Source: Dolomedes plantarius (taxonomy: Eukaryota > Arthropoda > Arachnida > Araneae > Dolomedidae). Taken from it: a stretch of DNA of 64,000 nt. The stretch spans positions 112,196,968 to 112,260,967 of the forward strand of contig OU015491.1 in assembly GCA_907164885.2 (NCBI GenBank), given 5' to 3'. The translations under genes were made by a program, and so were the position numbers. Position 1 is the stretch's first letter, and the number at the start of each line of letters is the position of its first letter. Under the pieces are notes generated by a model, which ran no database searches, was not told where the DNA came from, and was given only the letters and a program-made list of their open reading frames with translations. This document shows positions 26,069-39,233 of the stretch, one piece after another.

Positions 26069-26349
26069 TTAAATCATTTAATTGTAAAATATACAGGAGT
26101 TGAAAATTTCATAGTAATAAAAACTTGCATAAAAAGCATTTCAGTATTATAGTGACCATATATTATATACTGCTTTTTTCCAAATGCATTAATACTGCTC
26201 TATGTATGTTTGAGTGAAATTCGCTTAAGCAAATGAGTTGTTTAAAGTTTACTAACCCATCAATAACCCCTGAATTACCCACTAATCATACGTTATAACA
26301 CTTTCGAACTAATTCTAAAGTGATCTGTAATAAAGATCCATATATCTAC

Positions 26350-27468
<1,119 letters not shown>

Positions 27469-28006
27469 CAGTGTCAATGAAAAAGGTTGGACACATTTAG
27501 AAAGCTCATAATTCTAAACTAAATTCAGCAAACGCAATAATATTCTTTTCAAACAACTTGGTAAGTGTCCAAGATTTCTATATGTAACTGATAAGCAACC
27601 GTGGCGTTGAACGTTACGCAGAAGCGATGCGAGGTGGATGAAATCTCCGTTCGGCTTTCCGCCAATGCAATGGCGACCGTTCACGAGAAAGCTCAAGCGG
27701 TGGTTGTTTGCGATAAACACGACGGTAATTACGCTGAACTGTTTTAACAGATTTGTACTCCACTAATCACAACACACATTGAGCTTTCTCCTGAACGGTC
27801 GTCATTGCACTGACGGAAAGCCGAACGAAGACCTCTTCCACCTCGCATCACTTCTGCGAAACGTTCAACGTCACGGTTGCGTACCAGTTACATTTAGAAA
27901 TCTTAGACATGTGCCAAGTTGTTTGAAAAGAATATTATTGCGTTCGCTAAACTTATTTTAGAATTATGAGCTTTCGAAATGTATCTAACCGTTTTCGATG
28001 ACCCTG
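27469..28006. mobile_element. Foldback MITE with 230-bp inverted arms
   Basis: Arms 27469-27693 and 27779-28006 are inverted copies with scattered differences, around a unique spacer of about 85 bp. Matching landmarks include agctcataattcta, aataatattcttttcaaaca, cggctttccg and ctcgcatc. The outer ends read cagtgtca (left) and cagggtca (right, reversed), like many Tc1/mariner ends. The target duplication is not clear. The small frames in each arm are mirror images of one sequence and not genes. Confidence 0.88.
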
Positions 28007-28607
28007 TCGAAACAATCAAAATATTTCTTAACAGAAGGCCGTTAAAATAATGAAAGGTATAAATTGGGGTTTCTACTACACATTCCGTTTATATTGCTAC
28101 AATTTTTTCCCTTCATAAGAGATTACTTAATCACATTTTCATAAAGCTTTTGACATTTGGGCTTGAAACCTGTCGAGTAAGCACAAAATTCATTGCTTAT
28201 CTTTTCATTGCGTATACAGTGATTCCCAACCAGTGTGCTATTTCACTTTAGGGTGCAGTGAGATTATTTTAGGGCTAAACCTTAAAAAAATTAGTAAGAC
28301 CCTCTTAAAATAAATACTGTGTTGATATCAAGCATTTAATCTCTACGCCCCAAACGAAAGTCTCACAGTAATAAAATAACTATTTTTAGTGATTTTTATT
28401 GTAGTATTTTGCTACAATATTACACTATGGTATCCCTATGGCTATTTTTGAAACTGTATTGTCATTCTATTCTGGTGTTTGTTACTTATATCTGTCAGTA
28501 AACAAATAAAATAGACAATGCAGTATGTATTTATTTGAACTTAAATTTTACATGTTACTGATGTAATTTTCACTTTCATTTCACATTGAAAAAAATTGAA
28601 AAAAAAA
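28007..28607. other. No gene recognised
   Basis: AT-rich; nothing supported. Confidence 0.5.
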
Positions 28608-28700
28608 ATTCAGGTAGTCTCTTCTAACGAAACTTCCCTCGGGTTATTAACGCAGGATTACTTATCGTTGCTTACCTCTTTTGTATGTATATATGTATGT
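28608..28700. repeat. Unnamed repeat, left half (split copy)
   Basis: Matches the left part of the repeat at 24786-25125 (attcaggtagt, cttctaacgaaact, ggattacttatcgttgctta, ttttgtat). Its right half is found at 31138-31336. Confidence 0.75.
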
Positions 28701-28754
28701 ACGTGCTATGTATATGTACGTAAGTATATATATATATATATATATATTAATAAT

Positions 28755-29126
28755 AGTAATAATAATATAGCTCTAAATTTTTACCCTCCAAATCTAGAAC
28801 TATTACAAAGTAGCCAAGAAAAACTTAATGTAAACTTCTTAGATATAAACATAAAAATAAATCCTCATAGTAATTTTACTTTTGATCTTTATGATAAAAG
28901 ATCAGAATATGACTTTAAAATAGTAAAATATCAAAGTTACTTAACTTGCTTACATAAATCTATATTTAATAATATTATTGTTAATCAACTAGTAAGAATA
29001 AATCGGCTATGTTCTAAGTATAATAGGCATAAGCATATAAAATATTTGTTAGTAGTGCTAAAACGTAATTATTACCCTGATAGTCTTTCCAAGCACATAA
29101 TTGATTGTTTTAGATTTAATGAATAG
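28755..29126 (+). pseudogene. Possible reverse-transcriptase C-terminal fragment
   Basis: About 120 codons ending at a TAG at 29124-29126. The block FTFDLYDKRSEYDFKIVKYQ, followed by a predicted helical region (FNNIIVNQLVRINRLCSKYN) and a second one, resembles the C-terminal extension of a class of animal RT-like proteins in which a LYDKR-D-F motif follows the palm and thumb. The RT domain itself is absent: upstream is microsatellite and repeat sequence that only by chance reads in frame. I am moderately unsure of the assignment. It lies inside the DNA separating the two halves of the split repeat, so it arrived as part of an insertion. Confidence 0.4.
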
Positions 29127-29258
29127 CATGTTCTGTTGCTAATAATTAGTAAAACAAAACAAAATGATTAAAGTTAGTAAATAACTACTAAAAAGTAAAC
29201 AAAAACTAGTGTAATAAAAATAATAAATAAATCTTAGTCATAATAAATGTCTAAGTTA

Positions 29259-29296
29259 ACTTAGGTTATTATGTCCTATAAAACAATAACCTAAGT
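29259..29296. repeat. 12-bp stem hairpin
   Basis: acttaggttatt (29259-29270) and aataacctaagt (29285-29296) are exact reverse complements with a 14-base loop. Confidence 0.9.
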
Positions 29297-29688
29297 AAGT
29301 CTTCTAAAGTGATTCCATTGGCTCCATTGTTGCAATTTTTGTGACGTCAGTCTACTTGCAGTCTCCTAAACTTAACTTTCACTTTGTCTGGCGCCGAGTT
29401 TGGTGATCTATGATAAAGCCACTGATTATTCCTTCTTCTGTTTCATATGGATTGTACGGTGTCTAAGTATGTTTATTGCTCAGATCATACTTATTAGAAA
29501 CAATCCATTGGTTTTTACAATTCCATTGGTTTTTATCCATTGGTTTATATTTGCTCCGCTGATGACAAGATACTGTCTAAAAACCTACTATTCTCTTTTC
29601 TATTAATATTTTTCACTTATATTTTCATGTCTTTGGTTCCTGGCTGTAGTGGTTTATGGCTTAAACTGGTTTATCACTTACAACTTTG

Positions 29689-31137
<1,449 letters not shown>

Positions 31138-31143
<6 letters not shown>

Positions 31144-31336
31144 TTATGTATGTCAAAATTTTGACACATTTTGGTATTTTTCTGTTTAACTGTTTACTGC
31201 TTGTCCAAGCGATACAAACTGCATTTGGCGCGCTGCCAAAATTATAACTCGCGACAACGAACGGTTTTAGCGTCTGAAATTTTACTTTCTGGAGGACCGT
31301 TATGAAGGAACGTAATCCTGCGTTAAAACTAATATT
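31138..31336. repeat. Unnamed repeat, right half (split copy)
   Basis: Matches the right part of the repeat at 24786-25125: tatgtcaaaattttgacaca, tactgcttgtccaagcgata, gcgcgctg, aacggttttagcgtctg, ggaccgttatg. Confidence 0.75.
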
Positions 31337-32389
31337 CTAACAAGGGTGCCCCGAGTTTCTAATTTAATTTCCAAGGGTGCTGCAATGGGAAAAGGGTTGG
31401 GAATTCTTGCTTTATATGGTTAATCTGCGAGAACAAATGAGAGAAATAGAGGCTTAAACACCTGCAGAAATAATTTGATTGCCAAGCGAAATACATGTCT
31501 CTCCCCCCTCTCTCTGAAACTGCTTTTTCTCTCCACATAGTATATTTCAAGTTTTTAATAAAATCTCAACCATGGGATAATCCCATAGCTTTATCGAATA
31601 TATTAATGTGATATAGGGGGAGCAATTCTAAAGCATACATCCTTTTCTACAACGAAAGAATAAATATATTTTTTAATTTAGAGGTATTGAATTGATTCAT
31701 GAACGAACGAAACAGTTTTTTATCTAACATTATGTAACACACTGCGAACATGCTACAAGGTATGAAATGTTATTATAAATTAATGTGGACAGAAATCGAA
31801 TTATTCACAATTAATTTTAAAAATATCTCAAAGTCCTTCTTCTCTCATTTACCTTTTTTAAAAATAAAAGTATGTGTTACGTAATGAAAATCAAATTTTC
31901 AGTTCTCATTTCACGTGTCATTTGTCTTTCATTTTTTCAGGATCTGATTAATTGAAAATGAATAGATCTGTTTTATTTGTCGAATATTTCCATTCCACTA
32001 AAAGTTTAAGAAAAGAAGGCTAAAGAAATTGAAATTTTCGAAGACAAAACAAGAGGTGTTTTGTAACGTAGAATGATATTAAGCTTGAAATGAAATAGAA
32101 AATATTTTTATGTAAAGCGTTTCTTCAAATATAACCCACGTTGGAAAACATTTTTCATTGTTTAAAGACGACTGTGTGAACCTTCTTTCAAAGGTTTCCA
32201 TTTTGACTTGCGTAAATTATGCATAACATTTTAAAAAGGTAACTACAAGGAAATATTTCATGTTAATTCAACATTTTAATGCAAATAAAGAACTCATTTT
32301 AACATTTTTTTGCTTGATTCTGTTCTATAAAAGTATTTACATATTGAAGATAGCCTTATATAATAGTAGAAAAGTAACCTAAATTATTA
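31337..32389. other. No gene recognised
   Basis: AT-rich; nothing supported. Confidence 0.5.
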
Positions 32390-33160
32390 TAGAAAAGTGT
32401 TTTTGAAAAGAATTAAAAATTCTTAAATTCTACATTTTGAATTGAATTCATTATGATTGCTGCAGTTGTAACTAAAATTTGGAATTTTTAATCGATTGCC
32501 GAATGATTTTTGCTCATATTTTCTTGTTTTTTAGTTTCTTTCTCGTTTCCCAAATATACGTGAAAATACTCTTGTGTAAGAATATAGTAACAAAAATTGC
32601 TAAAGAAAATTTTTGTTGAAAAGCATTAAAAGAATTAAATTCGTATACTAATTCCTTTAAATTAGTAAATTCGTTTACGAGTGCCTTTTAATTAGTATAG
32701 GAAAAAGTAACAGAAGTAACTAAAAAAAGTTTTGAAAATAATTTAAATTTTTTTAACTCACATTTAAAATCTAGTTTCTTTCTTGTTTCCCAAGTACAAA
32801 ACAAATTGTTATTGAGCCTAGAAAAAGTAACAGAAATTATTAAAGATTTAAAAAAAATAGCTAAAAGTTTTAAAATCTTAAAATTTGTAAATTTTTTTAC
32901 TAATTCTTTTAAATTAGTAGAGGAAAAAGTAACAGAAATAATTAAAAAATCTTTTTTTAAAAGAATTTAAAATTTTTAATTCTACATTTTCAATTCAGTT
33001 CTTTATAGTTGCAGGTCATGAAACTGAAATTTTTCCATTTTAAACGATTACCAAATGACTTTTTTGCTTATATGTGAATTTTTTGTAGTTTCTTTCTCTA
33101 TTCCCAAATACGTGTCAAATTACTCTTGAGTAAGGATAGAAAAAGGTTTTAGTGAAATAA
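32390..33160. repeat. Nested AT-rich tandem repeat
   Basis: Blocks recur in order: tttctttct..gtttccca, ttcttgtttccca and gaaaaagtaacagaaa appear two to four times. A longer unit is also seen near 32400-32580 and again near 32960-33130 (tctacatttt..aattca; tttttagtttctttct; cccaaat..acgtg; ctcttg..taag). This suggests a duplication of about 560 bp containing smaller repeats. Confidence 0.7.
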
Positions 33161-33625
33161 GCAAATGCAAATGAGTTCTTGGGCAATGTTTAAGGAGCAT
33201 AAAAGATGGAATGTTGGAATCATGGTGATCGGCCAGTAGCAGTCGAAAATCTTCGCTACTGCAATATGACTTGGAATTTGAGATATTACGAGTAAATATA
33301 TGAACCGCGACAGCATCAGGTTAGAGCCGTAGGAGAGAATGGAGATATTTGTATTTAATTTACATGATTAAGATGTACGACACCAGGTGGATAATTTAGA
33401 TGGTTCAGCCTGTGTTGCTGTTTATAAACATAATTTGAATTAAACTGAGAAAGCTATCTGTTTAATATAAATGAACTATGTTAGAAACAAAAAGCTATGG
33501 TTCATGTATGACTAATTAGCTGGAAATATTGACATTTTTGTCCGAAAAATCTGTTGTTTTTCTTTAATAAATCGGTTATCATTTCAGACAGACTCTGCAA
33601 CAGTCACTCTTCAGTGTCTCTGCTG
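33161..33625. other. No gene recognised
   Basis: AT-rich; nothing supported. Confidence 0.5.
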
Positions 33626-33697
33626 AAAAAATTTGATAACCTATCAAATTTTTTCCCTATCAAATTTTGATGGTAGGGACTATAGTCCCTACCATCA
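33626..33697. repeat. Two adjacent perfect palindromes
   Basis: 33626-33654 is a 13-bp inverted repeat (aaaaaatttgata) with a 3-base loop. 33668-33697 is a 30-bp palindrome with no spacer, left arm tgatggtagggacta. The stretch between them repeats part of the first arm (tatcaaatttt). Confidence 0.95.
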
Positions 33698-34554
33698 GTT
33701 CTAAAGGCAATATTAGAAAGGATATAAGAATTGCAGATTAGCATTTGAGCACGTTGAGAAATTATTTATAAAATACTGTAGACTTTGTTTTGAGGAAAGT
33801 TTAGGGAGTGAAAGAACCCTGTAGTTTCAATAAAGGAAATAAAGAAGCAACTTCGCATTTTCCCCTTTTTTGAAATTAAAAAAAAAAATTTAATAAACAG
33901 ATAAATTTTACATTTGAACAGCTATATCATATAATTAGTTCATTCATAAGGAAACACATTATGATTTATAAAACAAACTATGAATAATTGCAAACATAAT
34001 TTAATATCTGTTTTTTGATATATACTATTCGGTTTCAACAATAGGCAAAATATGAAATGAATTTGTTAAGAGATTTATTAGTAGGATAAGGTATTTGACT
34101 AATTCAATTCTATTACAAAAATTTTGCTAGCATTTTACGTGCCTGAAAAAATGATTGAAGATTTTCTCGAAATACGATGGATTCATATATAACAACGTAG
34201 TATTTTGGTTTTAGTTATCATTGCGATCGAGCAAATTTATACCACTGGTACATAACTTTACATACCTATTTCGGAATAATATCTGTATAATGCTTTAATT
34301 CTGAAACAGCGAATTTCAAATCTATCGTGCTACAGCACGATAAATCAACAGTCAGGAGGATTAGGACTCAGACACATGGCAAGAAACAAAGAAAATTCGT
34401 ATTGTACATAACTCGAAGACTCTGTCACTTATTTCATTGGAACAAACAGTTTCACCTGAAACAGGGTACGGCAGACTCTCACATTTCAAATGGTAATAAA
34501 AAGCATAAGAAACAAATACAGAAAAAAACTCTATATCTTCGAAAAGTACTTATA
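33698..34554. other. No gene recognised
   Basis: AT-rich; a 108-codon frame at 34327-34653 runs into the MITE and shows no motif. Confidence 0.45.
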
Positions 34555-34886
34555 CAGTCGAACCCCGTTATAGCGAACCCAGTATATAATGAACTCACGG
34601 ATATAACGAGCGAAAATTTTGGTCCCGCCGATTTCCTAATGTACGTAATTTAATTAGTATTGTGTCAGTTTAATGTAATCGATTTTAGAAAATTTAATTC
34701 ATTAATGATAATTTTTAATAGATTTTATCATTTTTAATACATCATTATTGAATACACATTGCAACTAATGAGTTATACATTTTGTGAAGTCTATAATTTT
34801 TCTTAAGGGTTCGGATATAGCGAACCACCGGATAAAGCGAACAAAACCTTTAGTCCCTTGAAGTTCATTTTAACGGGGTTCGACTG
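34555..34886. mobile_element. pogo/Tigger-type MITE
   Basis: A 332-bp non-coding element between TA dinucleotides. The left end is cagtcgaaccccgttatagc and the right end, reversed, is cagtcgaaccccgttaaaat. A second subterminal inverted pair is atatagcgaacc/tatagcgaac. This terminus type is widespread in pogo/Tigger MITEs. Confidence 0.88.
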
Positions 34887-34903
34887 TAATCAAGTTTTTC
34901 CCA

Positions 34904-35219
34904 CTAGGTTTTGAAAATAACAGCACTCAGGAGGTGCCCGTTTTTTGCAATGCATTGCATACGCCGTTCTCTAAAGTTTTCCATCACACTGTTGGTGATC
35001 TCTGGGAGAACAACAGCGGAGTCACGAACTCGTTTCACATTTTCAGGCGTTCTAACGTTCCGGGGGCGACCACCAGATTTCCTTGGTAATACAGACCCAG
35101 TTGCTCTCACGTTTGAGAGCCATCGCAGGATTGTTTTTCGATCAGGAACGGCATCAGTTGTATTGAGTCCGAAGTGCGCCCTAAAAGCCCTCTGTATCGA
35201 GGTTACAGAATCGTTTGTT
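34904..35219 (-). pseudogene. mariner-like transposase, internally deleted
   Basis: On the minus strand the N-terminal helix-turn-helix region (SVTSIQRAFRAHFGLNTTD, then RKTILRWLSNVRATGSVLPR) and the GGRPRNVRTPENV linker are followed directly by the extreme C-terminus (EITNSVMENFRERRMQCIAK, GHLLSAVIFKT). The whole catalytic region between them is gone. The fusion keeps one open frame, which is unusual for random decay. The frame's apparent start (MYSGAPAEG) is encoded by the terminal repeat of a piggyBac element inserted at 35221, so the real N-terminus has been displaced. A fragment of the same C-terminus recurs at 59098-59215. Confidence 0.82.
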
Positions 35220-35220
35220 A

Positions 35221-35827
35221 TTAACCCTTCAGCGGGCGCACCGCTGTACAAAGTGCAAAATTTTCATAATTTTGAATGGTTAGTTTTTACATGTAAGGTT
35301 TGAATGTTCCAAGCAGTTTCTATTTGTAGCTACACCCTTTCTAATGCAGGTCTGATTTTCTGATCCTTGTATACCTATCCATTCATTGTCAGTCTTGATT
35401 TAACTGTGATAAATCCGCGAATATACTGGATTACAATATGACGAAAGCAGGAGTTGATGTACTCGATCAAATGTGCAGCAATTACACGGTATCCCACATA
35501 TCGCTATGATGGACATTCTCATTGTTTTTTTAGGTTTTTGGACATAATAGGAATAGGAATCAATACGCAAGTTGTCCTTAGATCCAATAAACTGAACAGT
35601 TTTGAAATAAGGTGATTGTGTCTGCATTCTTCAGCCGTTAATTATAAATATATATATCAATATTATAAACATTTTATATCTTTTCATAAAACGCATAATT
35701 ATTATTTCCAATTTGAAAAAAATATATTTATTACAAAAGGAATAATCAAGATTGAAAGAGACGTTGCAATTTGTGCCACGTGCGCCTGTTGGTGTTCCAA
35801 AAATTGGAGCGCCCGCTGAAGGGTTGA
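35221..35827 (+). mobile_element. piggyBac deletion derivative
   Basis: A 607-bp element. The left end is TTAAcccttcagcgggcgc and the right end, reversed, is TTCAacccttcagcgggcgc. One TTAA is therefore mutated, reading TTGA on the plus strand. Inside, near 35430-35620, the plus strand keeps a piggyBac C-terminal scrap: KAGVDVLDQMCSNYTV with the third catalytic Asp, then FLDIIGINTQVV. The Cys-rich tail is weak (ICATCACWC near 35775). It sits in the 5' coding end of the mariner remnant. Confidence 0.82.
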
Positions 35828-36184
35828 AGAACGCCTGGATAATGAAACTGATGTTAACCGTACTAACTCAAGGTGTCTGCTGACAACTAGAAAATTCGCG
35901 GCAACTGTTGCCACCTCTTCCGCCGCCATAACCCTATCATTCTTTTATAAGTGACCTTCAGAAATTTGGGAGTGCATTCTGCGACATCCTGTAAAAAGAA
36001 TAAACAGAGAAAAAAGTCTCTCTAAAATGTGTAAAAAAGAATGACAAACTGCTAGACATATAATTTAATTTGATCATAAAATGTATTCACACCTTTACAT
36101 CAGAATATTTTTTTATGCATTCATAATGGCAAGAAACGTATTTGTATTCTTAGCACAGTCGGGATATTTTCAGTAAAATGTACA
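35828..36184. other. No gene recognised
   Basis: A minus-strand Ala/Val-rich frame at 35702-35929 overlaps the piggyBac end and has no motif. The displaced mariner N-terminus may lie here but is not recognisable. Confidence 0.35.
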
Positions 36185-36840
36185 TCTATATAAATAAAAC
36201 AATTCCGTAACTGACTGACTCACTGACTGACATACAACGCACAAACCAAACCGCTGGACCTAAAGGGCTGAAATTTTGCATGGTGATTCTTCTTATAGTG
36301 TAGGGGTGCACTAAGAAATATTTTTGAAAATTTCTTCTTAGATTTTTTAAAATTAAATTTTTAAGCTGTTTGAGTAACTTTTTTTAAGTTTGCATTTAAA
36401 ATAATTTGAGGGTTATAAAATATAGATTATAAAAATTCCTTTAAAATGAGATCTTTTTCGAATATTTACCTCCATTTTCTGATTTTTGGTGCATTTTTAA
36501 AGATTAATTTTTAGAATTTAATTTATTAAATTCTGATCGCGTGATTTATTTTTCTGGTGCTTTAAATAAATTTATCGTCACGTGCATAACCACTAAATAG
36601 ACAAAAAACTATTTTTTTTCTTGCTAATGAGGCAGCCGATTGGAAATTATCCAAAAAAATATTAAAATACAGTAAAAGATATTATGATCCTCAAACTGTA
36701 CTATATTCTTTAGTATGTCCTGATAGATTTAATTTGAATATTTTCTTCTACATTATTTTGTCTATGAAAATATCCCTTACGATTATTTATAAATATATAT
36801 ATTTTTTACATCAATTGTACACATTTATCGTCGTATTTAT

Positions 36841-36871
<31 letters not shown>

Positions 36872-36951
36872 TTTCTTAGCATTAATTGCATACATTGACC
36901 GTTGTATTTAATTTGAATTTACTCCGTAACGAAGTGCGGGTTTTCAGCTAG
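36185..36951 (+). mobile_element. Non-autonomous Helitron-like element
   Basis: A 767-bp non-coding element with 5'-TC (tctatataaataaaac) and 3'-CTAG, sitting between A and T as Helitrons do. The 5' part holds actgactgactcactgactg and then ggacctaaagggctgaaatt. The 3' end (ccgtaacgaagtgcggg, then ttttcagCTAG) contains a short degenerate CCG/CGG hairpin. A TA array lies near 36840. No Rep/helicase gene. Confidence 0.7.
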
Positions 36952-37957
36952 TCATTTATAAAACGAAATGAAATTTTTTATTACACAGAAACAAATAGCA
37001 TGTTTACGGGAACAATAATGCTCAATCTGAAGTTTACGACTTGGACACCACTAAGAAAATAACATTATGATTTTTCCTCGAGTGGGTGTTTGAAGTCATT
37101 AAGCTTAACACCATTTCATTCTATTGAGCCATTAGATAAAATGGATTTTAATCCCACAATAAAAGTTTAATCGTAATCGGCCGGTACCGTGTTGGAACGT
37201 GACGGGGGAAAAAAGCGGAAATCTCATTTAGTTCAGCACTAAAAGGCAAGTATCAATCTCTAGGTTTCATTATTTACAGCCGAAATTTTCTCTTTTCAGT
37301 GTTTGCAGATTATAAGAGGTTTATGCGCGCATTTAACATCAATGCGTCGATCCCTGTAATACTGGTGTTTTAAATCTTTCAATTTCGCTTTTTAATATAT
37401 TATATGACAATGTTAACGTATTGTACTATACATTTAGAAGAATTTTTTTGAAGTAATATATTGTAATATGATCAAAGTATAGGAACACGTAAAAATACAA
37501 ATAGTAATAATAAGAAGAAATTCATAATAAAAAATTAAAAACTAATGTATTAACAGGTTCTACGATGTACAAACACGATTCGAGAAAAAAAAGGTTTTAA
37601 TGATAAACTAAGAGAGAAGTTTCGACATAAAGTGCAGTAGGATTTCAAGAATTTTTTTCTTTTAATTTAAATATGCATAAAAAACACACCCTCATATTTA
37701 AAAGGCAACATTTTGAAAAGATGAGATTCGAATTTTTCTTTCACCGTAGTGGATGTTTCCCGGAGTAATATCAACTATACATTTTATACAGTTTTATATA
37801 AATTCATAAAGCACATTTCGTATCTGATGGTTGACGAGTGTCTTACTTTTTAAAGCTGTAGTTAATTTAAGTCTTAAAATACTCTCTACTCTAAAACACG
37901 ACAAAATTTATTGAATGATTCTATCTTATAGTGAACGGGAGAGAAATACTTCATATA
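36952..37957. other. No gene recognised
   Basis: AT-rich; a slightly GC-richer patch near 37175-37215 is unexplained. Confidence 0.45.
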
Positions 37958-38583
37958 TCTCTATATATAAAACTGTTGAGTGACTAACTGAGTGACTGAC
38001 TGACAGACAGACAAATAACGCCGAGACCAAATTCGTAGACCTAAAGGGCTAAAATTTCACATGGCTATTCTTCATACAGTGTAGGGGCGCACTAAGAAAG
38101 ATTTTTGAAGAAACTCTTGAAGATTTTTGAAGATTTTTGAAGAAAGATTTTCTAAGAAAGATTTTTGAAGAATTAAATTTTTAAGCTTTTTTCTAACATT
38201 TTTTAAGTATGGATATGAAATAAAAATTTGAGGGTTATAAAATTTATATCACGAGAATGATGATAAAAATTCCCTTAAAATGATATTTTTCGAATCTTTA
38301 CCTTCATTTTCTGATTTTTGGTGTATTTTTAAAGATTGATTTTTAGAATTCAATTTATTAAATGCTGCTCACGTGGTTTCTTTTTTTTTGTGGTACTTTA
38401 AATTAATTTTGCATGACGTGCATACCAACGAAATAAATTAACAAAAAAAATTGAAATATGGTAAAAGACAAAATTTAACCACTAGACTAATAGAGATGGA
38501 AGTTTTTTAAGAATTTAATTCAAAATAGTATGTTTTATGGATATCAAACATACAAATTAATTACATACATTCACCGCATTACT

Positions 38584-38590
<7 letters not shown>
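37958..38590 (+). mobile_element. Helitron-like element, 3' truncated
   Basis: Starts tctctatatataaaactgtt and has gagtgactgactgacagaca, then gacctaaagggctaaaattt and gtgtaggggcgcactaagaa. It is collinear with 36185-36951 for about 500 bp. A local gaagatttttgaagattttt expansion lies at 38105-38170. The 3' CTAG end is not found; similarity is lost at the TA array from 38586. Confidence 0.65.

Positions 38591-38638
<48 letters not shown>
38586..38638. repeat. (TA)n microsatellite
   Basis: About 52 bp of TA at the end of the truncated Helitron-like element. Confidence 0.97.
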
Positions 38639-38644
<6 letters not shown>

Positions 38645-39177
38645 ATAACATATAAAAAAACCCAAACCCTTTTAAAATTCCAGAATTCATTCAAAATTGC
38701 TTGGGCGTATCGCATTGAAAACCAATTGCGTAGTCGGTTTCAAGAAGAAAGAAATCGAACTTAATTACTCACTTTCAATACAACCCCTGTGTTGATCCCC
38801 AATATTTTCAAACTCAGATCCCTGGTCAACCGATAACTGCAGGAGTTTTTGATCACGAGACAAGACTTCTATAACGTTATAAATAGGCGTGCAGCAGTGT
38901 ACAGGTGGGATTTTTTTAATTGTCGCTGCCTCCATAAGATGTATAAGTTTAGGGAACACAAATCTTTGCTCTAAGCGTAGTGTGTTTCATGTGTCCGAGG
39001 GATGGAGGGGCCAATTAGCCACAGGCCATCAACTGAGAGTAAGAGGATCAAGATCCCCAAAACGACAGCGGCGAGCTTCAACGACCAACGACGTTAGAGG
39101 CGAGGGAACTGGGTCACGTAGCAAAGCCCTGTGACGCACCAACATCCTCCCATCAATCTCTCCTTGTGCCGATGCAT
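38639..39177. other. Unassigned, GC-richer block
   Basis: 38760-39170 is richer in GC than its surroundings and may be an old repeat. The frames at 38765-38959 (minus) and 38889-39134 (plus) overlap and match nothing I know. Confidence 0.35.
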
Positions 39178-39178
39178 T

Positions 39179-39229
<51 letters not shown>
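39178..39229. repeat. (CA)n(TA)n microsatellite
   Basis: CA run then TA run ending exactly at the terminal inverted repeat of the next element. Confidence 0.96.

Positions 39230-39233
<4 letters not shown>

Noticed and set aside
27514..27961. Two similar short frames on opposite strands
   Set aside because: They are the same sequence in the two arms of the foldback MITE, not two genes.
34911..35303. 130-codon plus-strand frame
   Set aside because: Antisense to the mariner remnant.
35702..35929. Ala/Val-rich minus-strand frame starting at an ATG, considered as a host exon
   Set aside because: It overlaps the piggyBac end and has no motif or splice donor that I can support.
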